Positions 1 through 7,735 of a stretch of 64,000 bases of DNA are shown here, in pieces. Source of the DNA: Mariprofundus sp. UBA1536 (GTDB lineage: Bacteria; Pseudomonadota; Zetaproteobacteria; Mariprofundales; Mariprofundaceae); contig DCPU01000008.1 in assembly GCA_002323245.1 (NCBI GenBank), positions 8,496-72,495 of the forward strand. The letters run 5' to 3'. Made by a program: the position numbers and the translations under genes. The notes under the pieces are model-generated. The model saw only the letters and a program-made list of their open reading frames with translations. It was not told the origin of the DNA and did no database searches. Positions within the stretch are counted from its first letter, which is position 1, and every line of letters starts with the position of its first letter.

Positions 1-128
1 ATACTGTAAATGCATTTGCAAAAGGCTTGATTTCTAAAGGAATTCGTGCAACTGTCCGCCGCTCTCGTGGGGATGATATTATGGCCGCTTGCGGGCAATT
101 GAAAACAGCAAAACAGGGTATCGCTTAA
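1..128 (+). CDS. rlmN: RlmN-family 23S rRNA/tRNA adenine C2 methyltransferase, 3' end only
   Basis: The reading frame is open from the window edge to the TAA at 126-128. It encodes about 41 residues ending in the RlmN C-terminus: a basic stretch followed by RGDDIMAACGQLK. In RlmN the Cys of the ACGQL motif is the residue that forms the transient methyl-cysteine / RNA cross-link during radical-SAM methylation of A2503 of 23S rRNA. The gene directly precedes mtnP and pilW-rodZ, and rlmN-pilW-rodZ is a common proteobacterial order. A second, complete rlmN-type gene lies at 49286-50359. Only the tail is seen here, so the family is well supported but the catalytic core cannot be checked. Confidence 0.85.
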   Translation, partial: TVNAFAKGLISKGIRATVRRSRGDDIMAACGQLKTAKQGIA

Positions 129-129
129 C

Positions 130-993
130 ATGACACAACACCGTACAGGTATTATTGGTGGCAGTGGCCTCTATGCTATTGAAGGCGTAACCATCATTGA
201 TGCGCTTGAATTCGACACGCCCTATGGAAAACCTTCGGATAAGCTGCTTTTGGCCAGCATACATGGCCATGAGGTTGTTTTTCTTCCTCGCCATGGCTCA
301 ACCCACTCCATTCCTCCGCACAACATTAACTATAGAGCCAATATCTATGCCATGAAGCTTGCTGGCGTATCTGAAATTATTTCCATTTCTGCTGTGGGCT
401 CGTTGCGCCAAGAGATTGAACCTGGTCATTTTGTATTGGTGGATCAGTTTGTTGACCGCACCACTAATCGCGCTTCCACCTTTTTTGATGGGCCTGTGGT
501 TGCCCATGTTTCTGCTGCAGATCCGGTGTGTTATAACCTTCGTCAGCGCCTGCAACAAGCTTGTGAAACATCGGACATCATTACTCACGATGGTGGTACC
601 TACCTAGCCATGCAGGGACCACAATTTTCAACACGTGCAGAATCGAATCTTTATCGCAGCTGGGGCATGGATGTGATTGGCATGACTAACATGCCAGAAG
701 CCAAATTAGCGCGTGAGGCGGAGTTGTGTTATGCTACCGTTGCAATGAGCACTGATTATGATTGTTGGCATGAAGATGAAGATGATGTGTCTGTATCTTC
801 AATTGTTGAGGTCATGCACAGCAATGTCAGCAAAGCCAAACATATGCTTGAAGCTTTTTTTGCAGCCCAATCGCCAAAACAAAATACATGTACCTGTAAC
901 GCGGCGCTGGAGCATGGTATTTTTGCCGATCTCAAAGCCCAAGATGATGCTGCAATACGCCCAATTTACGCCCTGGTGAAACGATTCTTATGA
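130..993 (+). CDS. mtnP: S-methyl-5'-thioadenosine phosphorylase
   Basis: This 287-residue purine nucleoside phosphorylase-type enzyme cleaves methylthioadenosine, the by-product of polyamine synthesis, to adenine and methylthioribose-1-phosphate. Visible hallmarks are the N-terminal GIIGGSGLY phosphate-site loop, LPRHGSTHSIPPHNINYRAN, the block QGPQFSTRAES near residue 162, and MTNMPEAKLAREAE followed by STDYDCW, the substrate-site Asp being typical of MTAP rather than hexameric PNP. The ATG begins one base after the upstream rlmN stop, and the 3' end overlaps the lipoprotein gene by ATGA, so translation is probably coupled. The length fits the family. No other methionine-salvage gene is visible nearby. 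Confidence 0.93.
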   Translation: MTQHRTGIIGGSGLYAIEGVTIIDALEFDTPYGKPSDKLLLASIHGHEVVFLPRHGSTHSIPPHNINYRANIYAMKLAGVSEIISISAVGSLRQEIEPGHFVLVDQFVDRTTNRASTFFDGPVVAHVSAADPVCYNLRQRLQQACETSDIITHDGGTYLAMQGPQFSTRAESNLYRSWGMDVIGMTNMPEAKLAREAELCYATVAMSTDYDCWHEDEDDVSVSSIVEVMHSNVSKAKHMLEAFFAAQSPKQNTCTCNAALEHGIFADLKAQDDAAIRPIYALVKRFL

Positions 994-1760
994 AATACTT
1001 GCAATACTGCCTACTTCTTCTTTCGCTTTTTGCCTTACCCGCGTGCCAAAGTGCATTGGATAAACAAAAAAGTGAAGACAATACCAAACGTGCTGGCTTG
1101 CATTACCGCTTGGGCATTGATGCCCTGCACCGCGGCCTTTTGCCCAAAGCTTTTGATGAGCTCTTAATTTCCGACAAACTCGACCCAGAAAATTCGGTCA
1201 CCCTTGATGCCATTGCCTATGCATGGCGCTTACGCGGCAACCAAAAGGAAGCCCGCGCCTATTATGAGCGCGCCATTCAATATGATGCTGGGGCTGCCAC
1301 CTACAACAACTATGGCAGCTTGTTGGTGGAAATGGGCGAATACAAATTGGCTGAAACCCATTTAAACAAAGCTTTAGAAGACCCAACTTACAACAGTCAG
1401 GGCTTGGCTTTTACCAATCTCGGTGATGCGTTGCTGGGGCAAAACCGATTTGAAGATGCTATCGCAGCATATCGAAAAGCACATATGCTGGCTCCCAACT
1501 GGCAAGACCCGCAACTGCGTGAAGCCATTGCTTATGTGCGCTTTAATCGCCCCAATTACGCCCAGGCTCTATATGAAACGATTTTACGCCAAGATCCCAT
1601 TAGTCAACCTGCCTTATCAGGTTTAATTACGCTTCTTAAAGGTAAAGGCGAAGACGTTTTATTGAAAAATTATATAGATACCTTTGTCGAACAAAGCCCT
1701 GATGAGTTGCATAAAGCGTGGGCGAAAGATGAGCTATCTCGCCTTTCTGGCCAGAAGTAA
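990..1760 (+). CDS. pilW: TPR-repeat lipoprotein, PilW/PilF type IV pilus assembly family
   Basis: A 256-residue protein with a lipoprotein signal: hydrophobic residues 4-17, then lipobox LPAC with the acylated Cys at 19. The rest is a chain of TPR helices from about residue 38 to 215 (for example GLHYRLGIDALHRG and NLGDALLGQNRFEDAIAAY). PilW/PilF lipoproteins act in the outer membrane to assemble or stabilise the PilQ secretin ring. The call rests on this architecture and on position between an rlmN and a rodZ gene, the usual place for pilW. The start overlaps mtnP by 4 nt. No other pilus gene is present, so a generic TPR lipoprotein remains possible. Confidence 0.75.
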   Translation: MKYLQYCLLLLSLFALPACQSALDKQKSEDNTKRAGLHYRLGIDALHRGLLPKAFDELLISDKLDPENSVTLDAIAYAWRLRGNQKEARAYYERAIQYDAGAATYNNYGSLLVEMGEYKLAETHLNKALEDPTYNSQGLAFTNLGDALLGQNRFEDAIAAYRKAHMLAPNWQDPQLREAIAYVRFNRPNYAQALYETILRQDPISQPALSGLITLLKGKGEDVLLKNYIDTFVEQSPDELHKAWAKDELSRLSGQK

Positions 1761-1771
1761 GGGAGGGTTTT

Positions 1772-2674
1772 ATGACAAACGAGAAAGATCAAGAACCCGT
1801 AGACGATAATACTTACGCCAAAGAAGCTTTATTTTGCGAAGTTGGTGCAACGCTTCGTGAAGTGCGCGAAAGCAAAGGCATCAGCAAAGAAAAAATCATC
1901 AAAGCCCTAAAATTTAGCCCTCATTTCTTAGATGCCTTGGAATCTGGCAATTGGGCAGATTTGCCTGGTGAAGTGTATGCTGTGGGTTTCTTACGCCAAT
2001 ATGCGCAATTGTTGGAAATTAATGTCGAGCCTCAGATTCAGCGTATTAAATCTAATACCTTCGAGTTGACTGCCCCGATTACGTATCCAGACGCCCCTAT
2101 TTCACCGAATAAAACATGGGTGGCTGTTGCTGTATTGATGTTTGTAGCTGTATTTATTTTTATGAATTTGGGCGATGAAGATAAACCTTCCCAAAATACA
2201 GCCGCTTCGTTAACCGAGCAGCCTCTTCAAGAAGCAACAACAACAGTAGCTGAAGTCATGGTCACTGAAATGCTGCCGCAAGAGCAAGATGAGGCAGCGA
2301 TTGTTGTAGCGCAGCAATCACCTACCTCCGATGCGTTGGTTGTGAACAACCCAAAACGCAATAAAACCATGGTGGTTGATGTCATCAACTCCAATTTCAC
2401 TGCTTCTGGGGAAATGAAAACCTACTCATTTTTTGCAGTTCATGAAGATGTTTGGCTTCAACTTTTTGAGCAGATTGATGATGAAGAGCCAATCTTGCTG
2501 CGTGAAGCGCTGCTTAAAGCTGGTGAGAGTTTCGCAGTCAAAACGAGCGAAAAATTATTGCTAACTTCAGGTAATTCAATGGCTCTGGAAATATCTTCAG
2601 ATCAAGAAGTGTTGTTTGCGCCTGGCTCGCTAGGCAAACAAGGAAAAGTATTAAAGAAATACCTGCTTCCGTAA
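1772..2674 (+). CDS. rodZ: RodZ-like cell-shape protein (HTH, membrane segment, DUF4115)
   Basis: A 300-residue protein with the RodZ layout. A cytoplasmic helix-turn-helix of the XRE/HTH_25 type occupies about residues 22-92 (VGATLREVRESKGISKEK, then GEVYAVGFLRQYAQLL). One membrane span lies at about 115-132, followed by a low-complexity Ala/Gln/Thr periplasmic linker and a C-terminal beta domain of the DUF4115 type. RodZ links MreB to the elongation machinery and sets rod shape. The start has a strong Shine-Dalgarno (GGGAGGG) a few bases upstream and lies 11 bases after pilW. The usual downstream ispG-hisS pair is absent because the strand changes here. Confidence 0.87.
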   Translation: MTNEKDQEPVDDNTYAKEALFCEVGATLREVRESKGISKEKIIKALKFSPHFLDALESGNWADLPGEVYAVGFLRQYAQLLEINVEPQIQRIKSNTFELTAPITYPDAPISPNKTWVAVAVLMFVAVFIFMNLGDEDKPSQNTAASLTEQPLQEATTTVAEVMVTEMLPQEQDEAAIVVAQQSPTSDALVVNNPKRNKTMVVDVINSNFTASGEMKTYSFFAVHEDVWLQLFEQIDDEEPILLREALLKAGESFAVKTSEKLLLTSGNSMALEISSDQEVLFAPGSLGKQGKVLKKYLLP

Positions 2675-2686
2675 CTTTAAGTAACC

Positions 2687-3376
2687 TTAAGTTTTCTGTT
2701 TTTCTTGAATGATCAGCTTAAGTGGCTGCCCTTCTAAGGCATGCTTAGCAGCATCAATCTCTGCAACTTTCTTGCGTGCGCCGTGTCCCACACCAACACG
2801 TGCTTTGTGAATAAAACAACGTGCTTCAAATCTAGGTTCAGCGTTTAGCCCCAAATCTAAAAGTTCGTATTGTGGCACACCCAGCGCGTGCGCTTGGGTT
2901 AATTCTTGTAATTCGCTTTTGGCATCACGCAAGTTCACAGGTTTAACATTTCTCAACTCACCTGACCACGCTCGAAGTACAACCGCTTGCGCTGCTTGCC
3001 AGCCACCATCCAAAAATACTGCCCCAATCACCGACTCTACGGCATTGGCTGCAATCGACTCTGATTTTAAAGCACCCTTGCTGTTGCGCTCACCATCACC
3101 AACGATCAAGGAATCTGCTAATCCCCAAGCTTTGGCAACCTTCAATAAAGCAGGTTTGCATACCAAATTGGCGCGCATTTTTGATAAATCGCCTTCTGGC
3201 GATTGAGGATGTTTGTTATACAAATAGTCTGCGACAACCAAGCCCAGCACAGCATCGCCCAAAAATTCATGACGCTCCAAATGTTGCGGTGATTTCGATG
3301 CGTGTGTGAGTGCTTGCTGCAAAATTGCTTTATCTTTGAAGGTATAATCAATCATTTTTTGGAGCGCTGCAGTCAT
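2687..3376 (-). CDS. rnc: Ribonuclease III
   Basis: A double-strand-specific endoribonuclease that matures rRNA and some mRNAs. The signature RHEFLGDAVLG lies near residues 35-45 with the metal-binding Glu/Asp residues. A second acidic cluster AVESVIGAVFLDGG follows, then a C-terminal dsRNA-binding domain from about residue 150 (KSELQELTQ to KKVAEIDAAKHAL). I chose the ATG at 3376, one base after the stop of the upstream DUF4845 gene, giving 229 residues, close to the E. coli enzyme. A TTG 33 bases further upstream is in frame but would overlap that gene and lacks a ribosome site. The gene is last in lepA-lepB-DUF4845-rnc; era, often next, is replaced by convergent rodZ. Confidence 0.93.
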   Translation of the reverse strand: MTAALQKMIDYTFKDKAILQQALTHASKSPQHLERHEFLGDAVLGLVVADYLYNKHPQSPEGDLSKMRANLVCKPALLKVAKAWGLADSLIVGDGERNSKGALKSESIAANAVESVIGAVFLDGGWQAAQAVVLRAWSGELRNVKPVNLRDAKSELQELTQAHALGVPQYELLDLGLNAEPRFEARCFIHKARVGVGHGARKKVAEIDAAKHALEGQPLKLIIQEKQKT

Positions 3377-3377
3377 T

Positions 3378-3794
3378 TTATGGTGTAACGCGTGTTGGTA
3401 AGAAGTCAAAGTCTAACCGAGCTTTTAATCGAAGTTTATCCATAGGTTCAACATCTGATTCCAAGTATTCTGAATCAGGGTCTATGCTGGTTGGTTTCCC
3501 TAGTAACCAAATGGTCACGTGATACTCTGAAGATATGGTTAATTTATCATCTTCTTTTGTCACTGTTAAATTTTCAAAAAACTCTTCAGGCAAGGCTTTA
3601 AGATCGACATTTTGCCTGCTAAGCAAAACACGAAGCCTTGGTAGTACTTGTGCCACAGGCTCAGTATTTAAATTGCTTACGGCGCCTTCAAATACGTTTT
3701 CGATTGTCATATTGTTGTATTTCACAGGAATCACTTGTGCCGATACAAATACTATGCTGCCAATCAAAGCAACCCAAAAAAAGAGTTTAAACAT
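3378..3794 (-). CDS. DUF4845-family small membrane-anchored protein
   Basis: A 138-residue protein with one N-terminal hydrophobic segment (about residues 4-19, FFWVALIGSIVFVSA) and a soluble remainder predicted to face the periplasm. The family is found between lepB and rnc in many Beta- and Gammaproteobacteria and has no established function. The local order lepA-lepB-this-rnc matches. The ATG at 3794 is preceded by GGGGGAAGTG, a good ribosome-binding site; a GTG three bases earlier is the alternative. It ends one base before rnc begins. The family call rests on position, size and topology more than on recognisable motifs. Confidence 0.75.
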   Translation of the reverse strand: MFKLFFWVALIGSIVFVSAQVIPVKYNNMTIENVFEGAVSNLNTEPVAQVLPRLRVLLSRQNVDLKALPEEFFENLTVTKEDDKLTISSEYHVTIWLLGKPTSIDPDSEYLESDVEPMDKLRLKARLDFDFLPTRVTP

Positions 3795-3812
3795 CACTTC
3801 CCCCTGAAGTTG

Positions 3813-4520
3813 TTATTTAACCAACGAACCCAAGCGCTCCCAACGTACGTCATTGCTCGCATCGTTCCAAGACCACCAAATCACCACGGCTTTGCCCACC
3901 AGATATTGCTGCGGCACAAAACCCCAAAACCTGGAATCACGTGAGTTATTACGATTATCACCTAGCATAAAATAATACCCTTTGGGCACAGTCCACTTGC
4001 CATCACGAATGGTGTGTTCTTTGCGCAAGACTTGATGTTTCACATCAAAAAGTTGCTCGGTAAACAAACCCGATACATCCATCGAATTATCACCCATGAC
4101 ATATGCATGGGTGCCATCGGCTTGCAAAGGCATCAGTTGGCCATTAATGCTTAGCTTATTGTCGGAATATTCAATCACATCACCAGGGATACCCACGATG
4201 CGTTTGATGTAATCTTTACTACGATCTTCCGGATAATCAAAGACAGCCACATCACCGCGTGACGCTTCGTTCACAGCAAATTGAATATCAGTAAATGGAA
4301 TACGCAAGCCATAGTTATAGCGTGTTACAAACAAATAATCACCGACTTCCAACGTAGGCACCATGCTAGAGGAAGGGATTTTAAAGGGTGCCACCACAAA
4401 ACTACGAATCACCATTGCCAAAAGTAGAATCACCAACAGGCTTTCTATCCATTCACGCCATGCTGGTTTTTGAGAAACATCGCCCATTTTTTTGCTTAAA
4501 TCACTCATGGTCTGACTCAT
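3813..4520 (-). CDS. lepB: Signal peptidase I
   Basis: An inner-membrane serine/lysine protease of 235 residues that removes signal peptides from exported proteins. One clear membrane span lies at about residues 28-45. The catalytic Ser is in IPSSSMVPTLEVGDYLFV (about Ser52), the general-base Lys in DYIKRIVGIPGD, and the conserved C-terminal block GDNRNNSRDSRFWGFVP is present. It starts inside the end of lepA with a 4-nt overlap, the classic lepA-lepB pairing, and is followed by the DUF4845 gene and rnc. Only one N-terminal span is obvious, whereas E. coli LepB has two. Many proteobacterial enzymes share this shorter form. Confidence 0.95.
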   Translation of the reverse strand: MSQTMSDLSKKMGDVSQKPAWREWIESLLVILLLAMVIRSFVVAPFKIPSSSMVPTLEVGDYLFVTRYNYGLRIPFTDIQFAVNEASRGDVAVFDYPEDRSKDYIKRIVGIPGDVIEYSDNKLSINGQLMPLQADGTHAYVMGDNSMDVSGLFTEQLFDVKHQVLRKEHTIRDGKWTVPKGYYFMLGDNRNNSRDSRFWGFVPQQYLVGKAVVIWWSWNDASNDVRWERLGSLVK

Positions 4521-6334
4521 TCATCCCCCAATTTAAGCACTGCTAGGAATGCTTCCTGCGGTACTTCAACACTACCGATTTGCTTCATGCGTTTCTTGCC
4601 TTTCTTTTGCTTTTCCAACAATTTGCGCTTACGGGATATATCCCCGCCATAACATTTGGCAGTCACATTTTTTCGCACACCTTTTACAGTTTCACGGGCT
4701 AAAATCTTGCCGCCAATGGCTGCTTGAATCGGCACATCAAATTGATGGCGAGGAATCAGTTGGCGCAACTTGGACACCAAAGCACGCCCACGTGACTCAG
4801 CGATGGAGCGATGCACTATTAAAGATAAGGCATCCACGGGCTCACCATGAACCAAGACATCCATTTTGACCACTTGTTCACTGCGGAAGTCCGATAGCTC
4901 ATAATCCATCGAAGCATAACCACGCGAAATGGATTTTAATTTATCATAAAAATCAATCACCATTTCAGCCAATGGAAGGTTGTAAGTAAGCATGACCCTA
5001 CCCTGACCAATAAACTTCATATCTTGTTGAATGCCACGTCGTTCTTGGCAAAGCTTCATCATCACACCCACAAACTCTTCAGGTAAAAAGATATTGGCTT
5101 TTACCGTTGGCTCTTTGACTTCCAACATCAATTGCGGCTCAGGAAACTCACTGGGGTTTGAAATCTCAACGGTTTCCCCATCCGTCATAGTCACGCGGTA
5201 GACCACGCTTGGCGCTGTGGTAATCAAATCAAGATCGTATTCGCGCTCAAGTCGCTCTTGGATAATTTCCATGTGCAACATGCCCAAGAAACCACAACGG
5301 AACCCCAATCCAAGCGCCGATGAGCTTTCGGCTTCATAAGTAAAAGCGGGGTCATTCATATTGAGTTTTTCCAGCGAATCACGCAAATCACCAAAATCAT
5401 TGGAATCCACAGGATAAAGGCCCGAAAACACCATGGCCTTAGGCTCTCTAAAGCCAGGAAGACGTTTTTCTGCCTTGTTTTTATCCAAGGTAACCGTATC
5501 GCCAACACGTAAATCAGCGAGGGTTTTGATGCCGCAAATCATAAAGCCCACATCACCTGAAATCAGTGATTTTTTAGGAATAGGTGCCGGCTTAAACACG
5601 CCCAAATCATTGATTTCGTATTTTTTGTCATTGGACATCAAACAGATCTTGTCGCCTTTTTTCATGGAGCCATCAAACACGCGCACCAATGCCACAGCGC
5701 CCACGTATGAGTCAAACCAAGAATCCACTATCAGTGCACGCAGTGGTTTATCATCATGATTTGCTGGCGGCGGCACGCGCTTCACCACAGCTTCAAGCAC
5801 ATCCAAGATGCCCTCACCTGTTTTGGCCGACACTGCAATCGCTTCAGAAGCATCAATGCCAATCACATCTTCTATTTGACGCTTGGCTTCTTCAATATCA
5901 GCAGATGGCAAATCGATTTTATTGATAACGGGGATAATTTCTAAATTGTTTTCCATGGCCAAATACACATTGGCTAGCGTTTGTGCTTCTACGCCTTGAG
6001 TCGCGTCTACAATCAACAAAGCGCCTTCACAGGCTTGCAATGAGCGCGAAACTTCATAAGTGAAATCCACATGGCCTGGGGTGTCAATCAGGTTGAGCTT
6101 ATATAGTTGACCATCTGCAGCTTTGTATTCCAATGTTGCTGTTTGCGCTTTGATGGTAATGCCGCGCTCTTGCTCAAGCTCCATAGAGTCGAGCACTTGT
6201 TTCTTCATCTCGCGCTGAGAAAGTGCACCCGTTTCTTCGATAAGCCTATCGGCAAGCGTGGATTTACCATGGTCGATATGAGCGATAATGGAAAAGTTAC
6301 GAACATTGGTTTGATTGAATTCTGAATTTGACAT
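4517..6334 (-). CDS. lepA: Elongation factor 4 (back-translocating GTPase LepA)
   Basis: A 605-residue translational GTPase that acts on stalled or misassembled ribosomes. The G1 loop AHIDHGKST is near residue 18, switch II DTPGHVDF near 86, and the NKIDLP guanine-specificity motif and SAKTG follow. The LepA-specific C-terminal domain ends the protein in a basic tail (GDISRKRKLLEKQKKGKKRMK). E. coli LepA is 599 residues, so it is full length. It is the first gene of lepA-lepB-DUF4845-rnc and is divergent from ychJ across about 125 bases, where its promoter should lie. Confidence 0.97.
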   Translation of the reverse strand: MSNSEFNQTNVRNFSIIAHIDHGKSTLADRLIEETGALSQREMKKQVLDSMELEQERGITIKAQTATLEYKAADGQLYKLNLIDTPGHVDFTYEVSRSLQACEGALLIVDATQGVEAQTLANVYLAMENNLEIIPVINKIDLPSADIEEAKRQIEDVIGIDASEAIAVSAKTGEGILDVLEAVVKRVPPPANHDDKPLRALIVDSWFDSYVGAVALVRVFDGSMKKGDKICLMSNDKKYEINDLGVFKPAPIPKKSLISGDVGFMICGIKTLADLRVGDTVTLDKNKAEKRLPGFREPKAMVFSGLYPVDSNDFGDLRDSLEKLNMNDPAFTYEAESSSALGLGFRCGFLGMLHMEIIQERLEREYDLDLITTAPSVVYRVTMTDGETVEISNPSEFPEPQLMLEVKEPTVKANIFLPEEFVGVMMKLCQERRGIQQDMKFIGQGRVMLTYNLPLAEMVIDFYDKLKSISRGYASMDYELSDFRSEQVVKMDVLVHGEPVDALSLIVHRSIAESRGRALVSKLRQLIPRHQFDVPIQAAIGGKILARETVKGVRKNVTAKCYGGDISRKRKLLEKQKKGKKRMKQIGSVEVPQEAFLAVLKLGDE

Positions 6335-6459
6335 TGTGGCGCAGCTTAACGATTGTCAGGCCTTCTTGCTAGCGAATCTAGCCTTAATCTTATACCTATT
6401 TTTGCCAGCTTTTATTCATGGCTAAAGCTTGATGAAAACAACTGCAAAAGGAGCCCTTT

Positions 6460-6933
6460 ATTTTACAAGATAAGCCCAATGCTCCCTGCCCCTGTGGCAG
6501 TGTTTATCCTTACGCCCAATGTTGCGGCCAATACCATCAAGGCATTACCGCACCCACAGCAGAAAAGCTCATGCGCTCCCGTTTTAGCGCTTATGTGTTG
6601 GGATTAACCGATTATATCCTTCGTTCATGGCATCCAAGTTTTAGACCAAGCCAAAGTGATATGGGTGGCATGCAACTAAAATGGATACATTTGGATATAC
6701 TTGGGCACCAGTCTGGTCAGATAGATGATGACACCGGAGAAGTTACATTTGCTGCCTTTTATGTCGCAGGGGGCAAGTGCAAAAAACTACAAGAAACGAG
6801 CCGATTTGAGCAAATAAATGGGCAATGGTTGTATCGCGATGGCGATTGTACTGTTGCAGAGATTGGCAGAAATGAGCCATGTCCTTGTGGTTCACACAAA
6901 AAGTTCAAACGTTGCTGCGCTGTTTTAGACTGA
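6460..6933 (+). CDS. ychJ: YchJ-family SEC-C motif protein, apparently with an ATT start codon
   Basis: The frame encodes about 157 residues matching the YchJ layout. An N-terminal SEC-C zinc motif (CPCGSVYPYAQCC) comes first, then LMRSRFSAYVLGLTDYI and WHPS, and a second SEC-C motif at the C-terminus (CPCGSHKKFKRCC). Function is unknown; SEC-C motifs bind zinc. An ATG exists only at 6571, which would delete the first motif. In frame upstream are ATT at 6460 and CTG at 6442, with a stop at 6433. A strong Shine-Dalgarno (AAAGGAG, 6447-6453) sits six bases before ATT, so ATT is the best-supported start. The 3' end overlaps convergent phzF by a few bases. Confidence 0.8.
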   Translation: MLQDKPNAPCPCGSVYPYAQCCGQYHQGITAPTAEKLMRSRFSAYVLGLTDYILRSWHPSFRPSQSDMGGMQLKWIHLDILGHQSGQIDDDTGEVTFAAFYVAGGKCKKLQETSRFEQINGQWLYRDGDCTVAEIGRNEPCPCGSHKKFKRCCAVLD

Positions 6934-7713
6934 AGGAATCGTAATTTCCGCGCGCATATAAAGCACAGCTCTGCCCTTGATAAGTACACGATTGCCGCGT
7001 ACTTCACACCAAACCTCACCACCACGCTTGGAAATTTGTTTAGCACTTAAACTTTCTTTGCCCAAAATTGCCATCCACACAGGCGCCAATTGCGTAAATG
7101 ATGATCCTGTGACGGGATCCTCATTGATGCCAAAGTTTGGCGCAAAAAATCTGGATACAAAATCATAGCTTTTGCTTGCCGCTGTAATGGTAACACCGCG
7201 CAAATCGAGTTTTTTTAACATTTCAAAGTCTGGAACGGCATCACGCACATCCTTTTCCGACTCCAGCACCACGATATAATCTTCTGCTTTAAAGCAGGCC
7301 ATGGGCGAGGCTTTAAAAGCTGCTGAAATGCTTTGGGGCACCTCGCAAGGGCGAGGAAGATGCATCGGAAAATCAAGCACAAACAAATCGTCGTCGCGGC
7401 TAACCAAAAGCTGCCCAGATTTACTGTAAAACACGATGATATCATTGCTGTAACCATGCAGTTCAAACAACACAAAAGCTGCAGCTAAAGTGGCATGCCC
7501 ACATAGATCCACCTCCACGGTGGGTGTGAACCAACGGATGGAAAATCCATCATCCTGGGGCACGAAAAAGGCAGTTTCCGACAAATTATTTTCAGCAGCA
7601 ATGGCCTGCATTTGGGCATCAGTCAGCCATTGGGTAAGTGGGCAAACGGCAGCAGGATTGCCCTCGAATACGTGTGAAGCAAAGGCATCGACTTGATAAA
7701 GTTGAATCTGCAT
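6925..7713 (-). CDS. PhzF-family epimerase/isomerase
   Basis: A 262-residue protein of the PhzF/diaminopimelate-epimerase fold. Seen are the N-terminal QVDAFASHVFEGNPAAVC, the catalytic-region AENNLSETAFF, RWFTPTVEVDLCGHATLA, and the C-terminal block NEDPVTGSS. In characterised PhzF the Glu of the LSETAF-like motif is the acid/base that isomerises a phenazine precursor. Most housekeeping members have no known substrate and no phenazine genes occur here. It is downstream of the CBS-domain gene with 22 bases between them, so co-transcription is possible, and overlaps convergent ychJ slightly. The family is certain; the substrate is not. Confidence 0.9.
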   Translation of the reverse strand: MQIQLYQVDAFASHVFEGNPAAVCPLTQWLTDAQMQAIAAENNLSETAFFVPQDDGFSIRWFTPTVEVDLCGHATLAAAFVLFELHGYSNDIIVFYSKSGQLLVSRDDDLFVLDFPMHLPRPCEVPQSISAAFKASPMACFKAEDYIVVLESEKDVRDAVPDFEMLKKLDLRGVTITAASKSYDFVSRFFAPNFGINEDPVTGSSFTQLAPVWMAILGKESLSAKQISKRGGEVWCEVRGNRVLIKGRAVLYMRAEITIPSV

Positions 7714-7735
7714 AGAAGCTTATAAGGGATTGATT

